A stretch of DNA of 25,798 bases from Gemmatimonadota bacterium. GTDB lineage: Bacteria; Gemmatimonadota; Gemmatimonadetes; Gemmatimonadales; GWC2-71-9. Of this stretch, positions 15,309 to 22,684 are shown one piece after another (the first letter of the stretch is position 1; each line of letters opens with the position of its first letter). A model generated the notes under the pieces. The model saw nothing but the letters and a program-made list of their open reading frames with translations. It was not told the origin of the DNA and ran no database searches. A program made the translations under genes and the position numbers. The DNA is taken from positions 1 through 25,798 of the forward strand of contig JACPAP010000130.1 in assembly GCA_016180765.1 (NCBI GenBank). Reading direction: 5' to 3'.

Positions 15309-15802
15309 TCGGTGATCCTAATGGCCAGCCACCGCCGAAAGACCAGCAACACAATCACCCCCGCCAGCGCCGTGCTGGCGGCCTTGAGGGGCGACCACAG
15401 CAGCAGCTGCCAGACCAGCTCCGTCCCACGAACGTGACCGCCCCCGATCAGCACGAGCAGGTCCCGCGCCCAGGTGCCGACCAAGAAGAACCCGGCGTTG
15501 ACTGCGAGATTCTCGGCGAAGAAGATCGCCTTTCCCCATGCCGCCAGGTAACCTATCACCGTGTGCGCCAGGGCGCCCGCGCCGAACGCCACCGGCGTCA
15601 GAGCGTCCCCCAGCAACCCGATCGTGAACCCCGCGACCGCGGCGGACCCCGGACGCGCCCGAATGGCGTACACCAGAAGCGCCAGCACCAGAAAATCCGG
15701 CGCCGGGCGGGGATTCCCCAGCCACGGGCGCACCGTGAAATGCAGCACCACCAGCAACAGCAGCACGGCCCCCAGCCGGTAGGCGCCGTTCTTGCCGTTC
15801 AT
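15305..15802 (-). CDS. mreD: rod-shape-determining protein MreD
   Basis: MreD is an integral membrane partner of MreC. The 165-residue product is about the usual length and very hydrophobic, with five or six predicted membrane segments and RPAPDFLVLALLVYAI, which fits the MreD pattern. Sequence conservation in this family is low, so the call relies on hydropathy, size and its position between mreC and mrdA. It overlaps both neighbours by ATGA, so it is translationally coupled on each side. Confidence 0.88.
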   Translation of the reverse strand: MNGKNGAYRLGAVLLLLVVLHFTVRPWLGNPRPAPDFLVLALLVYAIRARPGSAAVAGFTIGLLGDALTPVAFGAGALAHTVIGYLAAWGKAIFFAENLAVNAGFFLVGTWARDLLVLIGGGHVRGTELVWQLLLWSPLKAASTALAGVIVLLVFRRWLAIRITE

Positions 15803-16650
15803 GGCGGGAGTGCCTCGAAGGCGCCGGTGAGGTCGGCCCGGGTGTCCAGCAGTACGATGACATGGGAGATCGACGCGGGATGCACCGCGGGGAGCACCCG
15901 ATAGGTCCGTGCCCAGCCCGCCAACTCCTCGCCCACGGACAAGATGGTCCCGATCGGAATGCCACGCGGGTAAATCCCGCCTTCTCCGGTCGCCAAGCCC
16001 GAGGTGTAGACCCGGGTCCCCGGGATCAGCTGCTCGCGGTATGGCACGCCTCGAAGCTCCAGCAGCAGGCGGCCGGGGTCGCCGCCGCCATAGGGCGCCG
16101 CGATGCCGAACACGGCCCCGTCAGCCGTCATGGCGCTGGCTCGAAAGTCCGGGTGCGCCCAGGCGACCACCACCGAGGTACTCCCTCCCACGCTCCGCAC
16201 CACACCCACCAGTCCCCCCGAGGCGATCACCGGCGCCAGCACCCGCACGCCCTGCCGGCTCCCGGCGGAGATCAGCAGGGTGTAGCCGTCGGTCGGCAAC
16301 GACTGGTGCAGCACCTCGGCAGCCACGTGACGCGTCGGCAGGCGCTCGCGCAGTCCCAGCACCGCCCGCAGCTGCGCGTTCTCCTCCCGGAGCGCGTCCG
16401 CCAGGGTCGCCACCACCGCCGCCGAATCGCGCTCCGCCACCACCCGCGCGAATCGCTGCCGCGTGATCTTGACCGACTCGGCCCAGCCCTGCATCGCGAC
16501 CAGGGGGCGAAGCAGCGTCCCGCGCAGGCCCTCGGACACGCGATCGTGCCACGCCGTCGGCGTCATGCGCGCCGCGACGGACAGCAACAGACAGACGATG
16601 AAGGCCAGGGTGTCGCGCCGCGACGCGTACCGTTCGGACGCGAAGGTCAC
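15799..16650 (-). CDS. mreC: rod-shape-determining protein MreC
   Basis: MreC is the periplasmic scaffold that links MreB filaments to PBP2. The 283-residue product has a short cytoplasmic N-terminus, one membrane segment (about 14-28), and a helical coiled-coil region rich in Ala, Glu and Arg (about 55-100). The two beta-barrel domains follow, with VAAEVLHQSLPTDGYTLLISAGSRQGV, APVIASGGLVGVVRSVG, GTRVYTSGLATGEGGIYPRGIPIGTI and a typical family ending. It starts 6 nt after mreB and overlaps mreD by 4 nt. Confidence 0.93.
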   Translation of the reverse strand: MTFASERYASRRDTLAFIVCLLLSVAARMTPTAWHDRVSEGLRGTLLRPLVAMQGWAESVKITRQRFARVVAERDSAAVVATLADALREENAQLRAVLGLRERLPTRHVAAEVLHQSLPTDGYTLLISAGSRQGVRVLAPVIASGGLVGVVRSVGGSTSVVVAWAHPDFRASAMTADGAVFGIAAPYGGGDPGRLLLELRGVPYREQLIPGTRVYTSGLATGEGGIYPRGIPIGTILSVGEELAGWARTYRVLPAVHPASISHVIVLLDTRADLTGAFEALPP

Positions 16651-16656
16651 GGTGGG

Positions 16657-17691
16657 TTAGGTGGTCAGGACCGAGCGGTATTTCTCCGGATCGTCCAGGA
16701 TGCGCCCCACTCCCCGCACCACGCAGGTGAGCGGGTCCTCGTCCACCCGGATCGGCAACGAGGTCTCCTGAGACAGCAACACGTCGAGGCCCCGGATCAG
16801 CGCGCCGCCCCCGGCCATGACGATCCCGCGATCCACGATGTCGCTGGCCAGCTCGGGTGGGGTGATCTCCAGCGCGCGCCGCACCGCATCCACGATTTGC
16901 TGGATCGGCTCCTGGACCGCCTCACGGATCTCACTGGAGTGCACCCGAACCACCTTCGGAATGCCGGAGACCAGGTCGCGCCCCTTGGCCTCCATTTCCT
17001 TCTCCTCACCGACCGGCGCGGCCGAGCCGATGGCGATCTTGATGGCCTCCGCGGTCGGCTCGCCGATCAGCAGGTTGTAGTTCTTCCGCATGAACTGGAC
17101 GATGGCCTGGTCCAGCTCATCGCCGCCGGTCCGAACGGACGTGTCGCTCACGATGCCCGACAGCGCGATCACGGCGATCTCCGTCGTGCCCCCGCCGACG
17201 TCGATCACCATGTTGCCCGTGGGGGTCTCGACCGGCAGGCCCACGCCGATGGCGGCCGCCATGGGCTCGGCGACCATGTAAACCTCCTTGGCGCCGGCCG
17301 AGTGCGCGCTGTCCCGCACCGCGCGTTTTTCCACCTCGGTAATCCCGCTGGGCACGCAGACGATCACCTTGGGCTTCACGCGGAACACGTGCTTCTGGAT
17401 GATGGACGAGAGGAAATACCGCAGCATCTTCTCCGTCACATCGAAGTCCGCGATCACGCCGTCCTTAAGCGGCCGCACCGCCAGGATCCCGTCCGGGGTG
17501 CGGCCCAACATCCGCTTGGCCTCCAGCCCGATCCCCTTGACCACCCCGGAGGCCTTCTCGATGGCGACGACGGAGGGCTCGTTCAGCACGATCCCTTCGC
17601 CCTTCACATAGATGAGCGTGTTGGAGGTCCCGAGATCCACGGCGATCTCGTTAGCGGGGATCCAACTATCGAGACTCAGGCGCCAGCGCAT
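16657..17691 (-). CDS. mreB: rod-shape-determining protein MreB
   Basis: MreB is the bacterial actin that orients lateral wall synthesis. The 344-residue product has phosphate-1 in EIAVDLGTSNTLIYVKGEGIVLNEPSVVA, PLKDGVIADFDVTEKMLRYF, VCVPSGITEVEKRAV, EPMAAAIGVGLPV, phosphate-2 in MVIDVGGGTTEIAVIALSG, and the adenosine motif IVMAGGGALIRGLDVLLS. The short N-terminal MRWRLSLDSW can act as an amphipathic membrane-binding helix. It is first in mreB-mreC-mreD-mrdA-rodA. A candidate promoter lies directly upstream, with its -10 box only 8 nt from the ATG and no Shine-Dalgarno. Confidence 0.97.
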   Translation of the reverse strand: MRWRLSLDSWIPANEIAVDLGTSNTLIYVKGEGIVLNEPSVVAIEKASGVVKGIGLEAKRMLGRTPDGILAVRPLKDGVIADFDVTEKMLRYFLSSIIQKHVFRVKPKVIVCVPSGITEVEKRAVRDSAHSAGAKEVYMVAEPMAAAIGVGLPVETPTGNMVIDVGGGTTEIAVIALSGIVSDTSVRTGGDELDQAIVQFMRKNYNLLIGEPTAEAIKIAIGSAAPVGEEKEMEAKGRDLVSGIPKVVRVHSSEIREAVQEPIQQIVDAVRRALEITPPELASDIVDRGIVMAGGGALIRGLDVLLSQETSLPIRVDEDPLTCVVRGVGRILDDPEKYRSVLTT

Positions 17692-17699
17692 GACCCGCT

Positions 17700-17728
17700 A
17701 AGTTAACAGGGGGCGTAAGTTGTCTCAA
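17700..17728 (-). promoter_or_regulatory. candidate mreB promoter, nearly leaderless
   Basis: TTGAGA (17723-17728) and TAACTT (17700-17705) are separated by 17 nt on the minus strand. The -10 box ends 8 nt before the mreB ATG at 17691, predicting a 5' leader of only 1-3 nt. No Shine-Dalgarno is visible in the gap. Confidence 0.5.
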
Positions 17729-17733
17729 GCTCG

Positions 17734-17745
17734 CGACTTAAGTCG
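17734..17745. other. 12-bp perfect palindrome upstream of mreB
   Basis: CGACTTAAGTCG abuts the ald stop and lies just upstream of the candidate mreB -35 box. It could be an operator for a dimeric regulator, but a single short palindrome may be chance. Confidence 0.2.
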
Positions 17746-18858
17746 TCACAACACCCGGGAGACGTCCACCAGCTGCATGCCGAACGCTTCCGCGACACCC
17801 GGGTAGACCACCTTCCCGTTGACCACGTTGAGCCCGAGCCGCAAGGCCCCATCCTCCCGGCACGCCTTCTGCCATCCGTCACGGGCCAGCCGGCGCGCGT
17901 AGGGGAAGGTCGCGTTGGTCAGCGCCAGCGTGGACGTGCGGGGCACCGCGCCCGGCATGTTGCTCACCGCGTAGTGGATCACTCCGTCTACCACGTAGGT
18001 GGGGTTCTCGTGAGTGGTCGGCTTGATGGTCTCGATGCACCCGCCCTGGTCCACCGAGACATCCACCACCACCGAGCCCGGCTTCATGAGCTTGAGGTCG
18101 TCGCGCCGCACCAGCTTCGGTGCCTTGGCCCCCGGAAGCAGCACCGCCCCCACCACCAGGTCCGCGCGCCGAAGCTGATCCAGCAAGTTGTGCCGATTGG
18201 AGTACAACAGGCGCACGTTGGCGGGCATCACGTCGGCCAGGTACCGGAGTCGCTCCAGGGAGAGGTCCAACAGCGTCACGTCGGCGCCCAGGCCGGCCGC
18301 CATGCGCGCCGCGTTGGCGCCCACCACGCCCCCGCCGATGACCAGCACCTCCGCCGGCGACACGCCGGGCACGCCGCCCAGGAGGATGCCGCTGCCGCCG
18401 TGCGTCCGCTCCAGATACTTGGCCCCCTCCTGCACCGCCATGCGGCCCGCCACTTCGCTCATGGGCGTGAGCAGCGGGAGCTCGCCCGACGGCAGCTGCA
18501 CCGTCTCGTACGCGATGGCCACGCACTGGGAGTCCACCATCGCGCGGGTCAGCTCCTCGCTGGCCGCGAAGTGGAAATAGGTGAACACCACCTGACCGGG
18601 CCGGATCCGGGGGTACTCCGGCGCGATGGGCTCCTTGACCTTGAGGATGAGCGCGGCCTGGCCCCAGACGTCCTCCACCTTGGCGACCACATTGGCGCGT
18701 ACCTCGCGGTAGGCGGCGTCCGGGAACCCGCTCCCCACGCCGGCCCCTTGCTCCACCAGCACGGCGTGGCCGACCGCGACCAGGGCCTCGGCCCCGGCGG
18801 GCACCAGGGCCACGCGATTCTCGTTGGCTTTGATTTCCTTGGGAACGCCGATGATCAT
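17746..18858 (-). CDS. ald: alanine dehydrogenase
   Basis: The 370-residue product interconverts L-alanine and pyruvate plus ammonia with NAD. It begins MIIGVPKEIKANENRVAL with the substrate-binding Arg, followed by LKVKEP with the pyruvate-binding Lys and TYFHFA with the catalytic His. The Rossmann motif VIGGGVVGANAA comes next, then VSVDQGGCIE with the catalytic Asp and NMPGAVPRTSTLALTNAT. The length is that of the hexameric enzyme. The ATG at 18858 is 24 nt after the M16 peptidase stop, so it is likely the last gene of rpsO-pnp-M16-ald. No separate promoter is evident. Confidence 0.95.
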   Translation of the reverse strand: MIIGVPKEIKANENRVALVPAGAEALVAVGHAVLVEQGAGVGSGFPDAAYREVRANVVAKVEDVWGQAALILKVKEPIAPEYPRIRPGQVVFTYFHFAASEELTRAMVDSQCVAIAYETVQLPSGELPLLTPMSEVAGRMAVQEGAKYLERTHGGSGILLGGVPGVSPAEVLVIGGGVVGANAARMAAGLGADVTLLDLSLERLRYLADVMPANVRLLYSNRHNLLDQLRRADLVVGAVLLPGAKAPKLVRRDDLKLMKPGSVVVDVSVDQGGCIETIKPTTHENPTYVVDGVIHYAVSNMPGAVPRTSTLALTNATFPYARRLARDGWQKACREDGALRLGLNVVNGKVVYPGVAEAFGMQLVDVSRVL

Positions 18859-18882
18859 GGATGACTCGGTATTCGCAAGCCT

Positions 18883-20136
18883 CTACCCATTGGGACCCAG
18901 CCACACCGCCGTCTGTCGCTCGGGAACAAGGTACTCGGCGGCAACGGCTCGCACATCCTCGACCCGTACCTGGTCGATCTCGGCCAGCACCTGGTCGATG
19001 GTGCGGTAGGGCTCGTGGTGCAGCGTCAGCGTGGCCAGCCGATGCATCCGCGCCGCCGGGCTTTCCAGGGACAGCGTCACCTGACCTTTGAGCTGCTGCG
19101 CCGCCTCCGCCAGTTGCTCCGGGTTGAGCCCCTCGGTGGCCATTCGCTCCAGCTCCGCCCGGATCGCGTCCACCGCCTGCGACGCGGTGCTGGGATGGGT
19201 GCCGACGTAGACGCCGGTGAGCCCGGCGTGCTGATAGAACGACTGGAAGGTGTACACCGCGTACGCCAGCCCCAACTCCTCCCGCACGCGCTGGAACAGA
19301 CGGCTCGACATGCCTCCGCCCAGCACGGTGTTGACCAGCATCAGTGCGTAGCGGCGGCGATCGGCGTAGGGGAAGGTGTCGGTGCCCATGACCAGGTGCA
19401 CCTGGGCGGACTCGCGCGGCACCCGTCGCTCGGCCCGCGCCCCGCGGGGCACCGGGCTTACCGGCACCGGGTCCGGCCCGCCGTCAAAGGTGAACCAGCC
19501 GCAGCGCGCCAGGAGCTTGAGCAGCACTTCGTGGCTCAGGCTGCCCGCCGCCGCGATCACCATGTGTCGGGGGTGGTATGCCCGCCGGTGCAGTTGCCGC
19601 AGATCCTCCGCGGCCAGCTGTCCCACCGTCTCGCGGGTCCCCAGGATGGAGTACCCGTAGGGATGCTCCGGCCACAGGGCCTGGGCGTGCAGCTCGAACA
19701 CCAGGTCATCGGGGGTGTCCTCGACGGTGCTGATCTCCTCGAGCACCACTTTCCGCTCGAGCACCAGATCGCTTTCGCGCAGCACCGGATTGCGCACCAG
19801 ATCGGTGAGCACATCGAGGGCGCGGGGGAGGTCTTCGTCCAGCACCCGCGCCTGGTAGGACGTGTGGTCGCGCGAGGTGAAGGCGTCCAGCGCGCCGCCC
19901 CGGACTTCGAGCTCCAGGGCGATCTCGCGGGCCGTGCGCCGCTCGGTCCCCTTGAACACCATATGCTCGAGCAGGTGGGACACGCCCATCTGGGAGCGCG
20001 CTTCGTGCGCCGAGGCGGTCCGGACCCACACGCCGGCGGCCACCGACCGAACGCCCGGCAGCACCTCCGACAGGACGGTCACCCCGTTCTCGGCGGTGGT
20101 CCGGTAGAGACCCTCGTCGAGCGTGACGGTCTGCAT
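18883..20136 (-). CDS. M16 family zinc metallopeptidase (processing-peptidase type)
   Basis: The 417-residue product has the inverted zinc motif HLLEH at residues 54-58, within MGVSHLLEHMVFKGTERRTAREI. The downstream zinc-ligand Glu is in VVLEEISTVEDTPDD (about 133-134). The second M16 half has the LGGGMSSRLFQRVREELGLAYAVYTF signature. There is no signal peptide, so it is probably cytoplasmic, as are the PqqL/YmxG-like peptidases that often sit beside pnp. The ATG at 20136 is 8 nt after the pnp stop. A long in-frame extension into pnp is an artefact of high GC. The substrate is unknown. Confidence 0.92.
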   Translation of the reverse strand: MQTVTLDEGLYRTTAENGVTVLSEVLPGVRSVAAGVWVRTASAHEARSQMGVSHLLEHMVFKGTERRTAREIALELEVRGGALDAFTSRDHTSYQARVLDEDLPRALDVLTDLVRNPVLRESDLVLERKVVLEEISTVEDTPDDLVFELHAQALWPEHPYGYSILGTRETVGQLAAEDLRQLHRRAYHPRHMVIAAAGSLSHEVLLKLLARCGWFTFDGGPDPVPVSPVPRGARAERRVPRESAQVHLVMGTDTFPYADRRRYALMLVNTVLGGGMSSRLFQRVREELGLAYAVYTFQSFYQHAGLTGVYVGTHPSTASQAVDAIRAELERMATEGLNPEQLAEAAQQLKGQVTLSLESPAARMHRLATLTLHHEPYRTIDQVLAEIDQVRVEDVRAVAAEYLVPERQTAVWLGPNG

Positions 20137-20144
20137 CCCGCCCG

Positions 20145-22229
20145 TCAGGACTTGTCCAGTACCGCTTTGCGCGAGAGCCGCATCTTGCCGCGGCCGTCGA
20201 CCTCCAGCAGCTTGACCCGCACGCGGTCGCCCTTCTTGACCACGTCCTCGGTCCGTTCCGTCCGCCCGTGCTGGAGCTCGGAAATGTGGAGTAAGCCCTC
20301 CACCCCGGGCAGGATCTCGACGAAGGCGCCGAAGGCGGTGGTACTTTTGACCGTCCCTTCGTAGATGGTTCCCACCTCCGGCTCCTGCACGATGGCCGCG
20401 ATCATGTCGCGCGCCCGCTCCCCGGCGTCGCCGCTGGTGCTGGAAATGGTCACCAACCCGCTGTCGTCCACGTTGATCTCGGCACCGGTCTGGTCCTGGA
20501 TGCCGCGGATGGTCTTGCCCTTGGGCCCGATGATATCCCCGATCCGGTCCGGCTTGACTTGCAGCGTGATGATGCGCGGGGCGTACTTGGAGAGGCTCGA
20601 CCGAGGCTGCGCCAGCGTCTGGCCCATCACGTCCAGGATGTGCAGCCGCGCGGTGCGCGCCTGGTCCAGGGCCTCGCGCACGATGCCTAAGTCCAGGCCC
20701 TGAATCTTGATGTCCATCTGCACCGCCGTGACCCCGTCCCGCGTGCCGGCCACCTTGAAGTCCATGTCCCCCAGGTAGTCTTCCGCGCCCAGGATGTCGG
20801 TCAGCACGGCGACGCGAGCCCCTTCCTTGATGAGCCCCATGGCCACCCCGGCACAGGCCGCCTTCATGGGCACGCCGGCATCCATCAGGGCCAGCGAGCC
20901 GCCGCACACGGTCGCCATGGACGAGGAGCCGTTGGACTCCAGGATGTCGGACACCACACGGATGGTGTAGGGGAAGGCGTCGTAGGGCGGCAGCAGCGCC
21001 TGCAGCGCGCGCTCCGCCAACGAGCCGTGCCCGATCTCCCGCCTGGATACGCCCCGCACCGGCTTGACCTCACCGGTCGAGAAGGGCGGGAAGTTGTAGT
21101 GCAGCATGAAGCTCTTGGTGGTCTCTTGCGCCACGTCCACCGTGTCGATGCGCTGTTCGTCCGACACCGTGCCCAACGTGGTGCTCACCAGGGCCTGGGT
21201 CTGCCCCCGCGTGAACAGCGCCGACCCGTGGGCCCGCGGCAGGATCCCGACGTCGCAGGTGATCGGGCGCACGGTATCCAGGTCGCGCCCGTCCACCCGC
21301 TCCCCGTGCTCCAGCACCTGCTGCCGCATGGTCTCGTACTCGATCTCGTCCAGCACGCTGCCGGTGTCCTTGGCGTTCTCCGGGAACTCGGCCGCGAGTT
21401 GCTCGGTCAGGGTCGCCCGGAGGGCCGCCAGCGCCTGGGCGCGCTCGGACTTCTCCGGCAGGTTCAGCGCCTCCCGTACCCGCGCGCCCGCCAGCTCCCG
21501 CACCAGCCCCCCCAACTCGGCCGGCGGCTGGGCTCGGGTCCACGGCATCTTGGAGACGCCCAGGTCCCGGATGATCTCCTCCTGCCACGCGACGATGTCC
21601 GAGATCCCGCGCTGGGCAAAAGCCAGCGCGTCCGCGATCTCGCCCTCCGGCAACTCGAGGGCGCTCCCCTCGACCATCACGAGGGAGTCACGACTGCCCG
21701 CCACGACGATGTCGGCGTCGCTGAACTCCAGCTGCTGGAAGGTAGGGTTGAGGACCCACTGCCCCTCCACCCGGCCCACGCGCACGCCCGCGATAGGGCC
21801 ATTCCAGGGGACCCGCGACAGCCCCAAGGCCAGCGACGCCCCGGTGATGCCCAGCACGTCGGCGTCGTTTTCCTGGTCCGCAGAGAGGACGTAGACGAAG
21901 ACCTGGACCTCGTTCTTCAACCCATCCGGAAACAGCGGCCGAAGGGAGCGATCCGTGAGCCGCGCCGCGAGGATTTCGTCGTCACTGGGCCGGCCCTCGC
22001 GCTTGATGAAGCCGCCGGGGATCTTGCCGGCGGCGTAGCTCTTTTCGCGGTACTCGACCGTGAGGGGGAAGAACGGCAGGGGGGTTGGCTGATCCGCGAC
22101 GGTCACCGCTGCCAGGATCATGGTCTCACCGTACTGCACGATGGCGCTGCCGGCGGCCTGTTTGGCGAGCCGCCCCGTCTCCAACCGAAGGGCGCGGCCG
22201 CCAACGATCTGCTCCAAACGTTTTACCAT
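20145..22229 (-). CDS. pnp: polyribonucleotide nucleotidyltransferase (PNPase)
   Basis: PNPase is a 3'-5' phosphorolytic exoribonuclease of RNA turnover. The 694-residue product has two RNase PH domains (first ending near 215; second about 300-530 with DILGAEDYLGDMDFKVAGTRDGVTAVQMDIK), joined by a helical linker. A KH domain follows (about 556-615, RIGDIIGPKGKTIRGIQ), then an S1 domain (about 618-690, GTIYEGTVKSTTAFGAFVEILPGVEGLLHISEL). It lies downstream of rpsO, the classic bacterial arrangement, with an 87-nt gap that folds into alternative hairpins. The ATG at 22229 has AAGGAG close upstream. Confidence 0.97.
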   Translation of the reverse strand: MVKRLEQIVGGRALRLETGRLAKQAAGSAIVQYGETMILAAVTVADQPTPLPFFPLTVEYREKSYAAGKIPGGFIKREGRPSDDEILAARLTDRSLRPLFPDGLKNEVQVFVYVLSADQENDADVLGITGASLALGLSRVPWNGPIAGVRVGRVEGQWVLNPTFQQLEFSDADIVVAGSRDSLVMVEGSALELPEGEIADALAFAQRGISDIVAWQEEIIRDLGVSKMPWTRAQPPAELGGLVRELAGARVREALNLPEKSERAQALAALRATLTEQLAAEFPENAKDTGSVLDEIEYETMRQQVLEHGERVDGRDLDTVRPITCDVGILPRAHGSALFTRGQTQALVSTTLGTVSDEQRIDTVDVAQETTKSFMLHYNFPPFSTGEVKPVRGVSRREIGHGSLAERALQALLPPYDAFPYTIRVVSDILESNGSSSMATVCGGSLALMDAGVPMKAACAGVAMGLIKEGARVAVLTDILGAEDYLGDMDFKVAGTRDGVTAVQMDIKIQGLDLGIVREALDQARTARLHILDVMGQTLAQPRSSLSKYAPRIITLQVKPDRIGDIIGPKGKTIRGIQDQTGAEINVDDSGLVTISSTSGDAGERARDMIAAIVQEPEVGTIYEGTVKSTTAFGAFVEILPGVEGLLHISELQHGRTERTEDVVKKGDRVRVKLLEVDGRGKMRLSRKAVLDKS

Positions 22230-22246
22230 GGCTCCTTGACTGCTGA

Positions 22247-22298
22247 GAGCACCCGCACACCTGCGGCAAGGCGTCCGGGGTGCTCATCCCAGACGCCT
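22247..22298 (-). promoter_or_regulatory. alternative hairpins in the rpsO-pnp intergenic leader
   Basis: Hairpin A pairs 22247-22254 with 22278-22285 (GAGCACCC/GGGTGCTC, 8 bp perfect) and has a small inner CGCA/TGCG stem. Hairpin B pairs 22269-22275 with 22292-22298 (AGGCGTC/GACGCCT, 7 bp perfect) and extends 3 bp past one mismatch. The two share bases and cannot form together. The position, just upstream of pnp, is where E. coli has the RNase III-cleaved stem used in pnp autoregulation. One hairpin may instead weaken rpsO readthrough. There is no U-tract. Confidence 0.5.
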
Positions 22299-22316
22299 CG
22301 TGGCCCGACCCGGCTC

Positions 22317-22577
22317 CTAGTGCCGGAGACCCAGCTCATCAATGAGCCGGCGATAGCCTGCCAGGTCCGTGCGCTTGAGGTATTCGAGGAGACGGCGCCG
22401 CTTGCTGACCATCATGAGGAGGCCGCGGCGGCCGTGGTGGTCCTTGGGGTGAGCGCGGAAATGATCGGTCAACGAATTGATCCGCTCGGTAAGCAGGGCA
22501 ACCTGGATCCGGGCCGACCCCGTGTCGGTGGGACCCCGGCCGTGCTTCTGCATGACCGCGTTCTTGTCAAAGCCCAT
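22317..22577 (-). CDS. rpsO: 30S ribosomal protein S15
   Basis: S15 is an early 16S rRNA-binding protein of the small subunit. The 86-residue product has the family layout, with GPTDTGSARIQVALLTERINSLTDHFRAHPKDHHGRRGLLMMVSKRRRLLEYLKRTDLAGYRRLIDELGLR. I chose the ATG at 22577 (MGFDKNAVMQKH), with GGAGG 11 nt upstream. An upstream in-frame start at 22631 would add 18 unrelated residues that lie in the leader. It is the first gene of rpsO-pnp-M16-ald. Confidence 0.97.
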   Translation of the reverse strand: MGFDKNAVMQKHGRGPTDTGSARIQVALLTERINSLTDHFRAHPKDHHGRRGLLMMVSKRRRLLEYLKRTDLAGYRRLIDELGLRH

Positions 22578-22600
22578 GAAACGTGTATCCTCCAGCGGCA

Positions 22601-22618
22601 CGGGCCTCAAGGGGCCCG
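22601..22618 (-). promoter_or_regulatory. 5' leader hairpin of rpsO
   Basis: A perfect 6-bp stem (CGGGCC/GGCCCG) with a 6-nt loop lies between the predicted transcription start (about 22641) and the rpsO Shine-Dalgarno. S15 represses its own mRNA through leader structures in several bacteria, so this may be part of such a leader. The stem alone does not prove it. Confidence 0.35.
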
Positions 22619-22647
22619 AAACGATGTCCATATTAGCGCAGCATGGA

Positions 22648-22676
22648 AGTTTAGCCCTCCTCGGAAACCCTGTAAA
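22648..22676 (-). promoter_or_regulatory. candidate promoter of rpsO-pnp
   Basis: TTTACA (22671-22676, five of six to consensus) and TAAACT (22648-22653, four of six) are separated by exactly 17 nt. Transcription would begin near 22641, leaving a leader of about 64 nt. The promoter overlaps the region immediately upstream of the divergent kinase start at 22685. Confidence 0.55.
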
Positions 22677-22684
22677 GCCTGCAG

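Noticed and set aside
7541..17706. Several long plus-strand open frames opposite proS, folC, rodA, mrdA and mreC/mreB
   Set aside because: They are antisense to clearly recognised genes, have low-complexity His/Arg/Gln/Pro-rich products, and arise from high GC at third codon positions.
20137..20907. N-terminal extension of the M16 peptidase into pnp
   Set aside because: The extra residues are out-of-frame pnp sequence without protein-like composition; the ATG at 20136 fits the family start.
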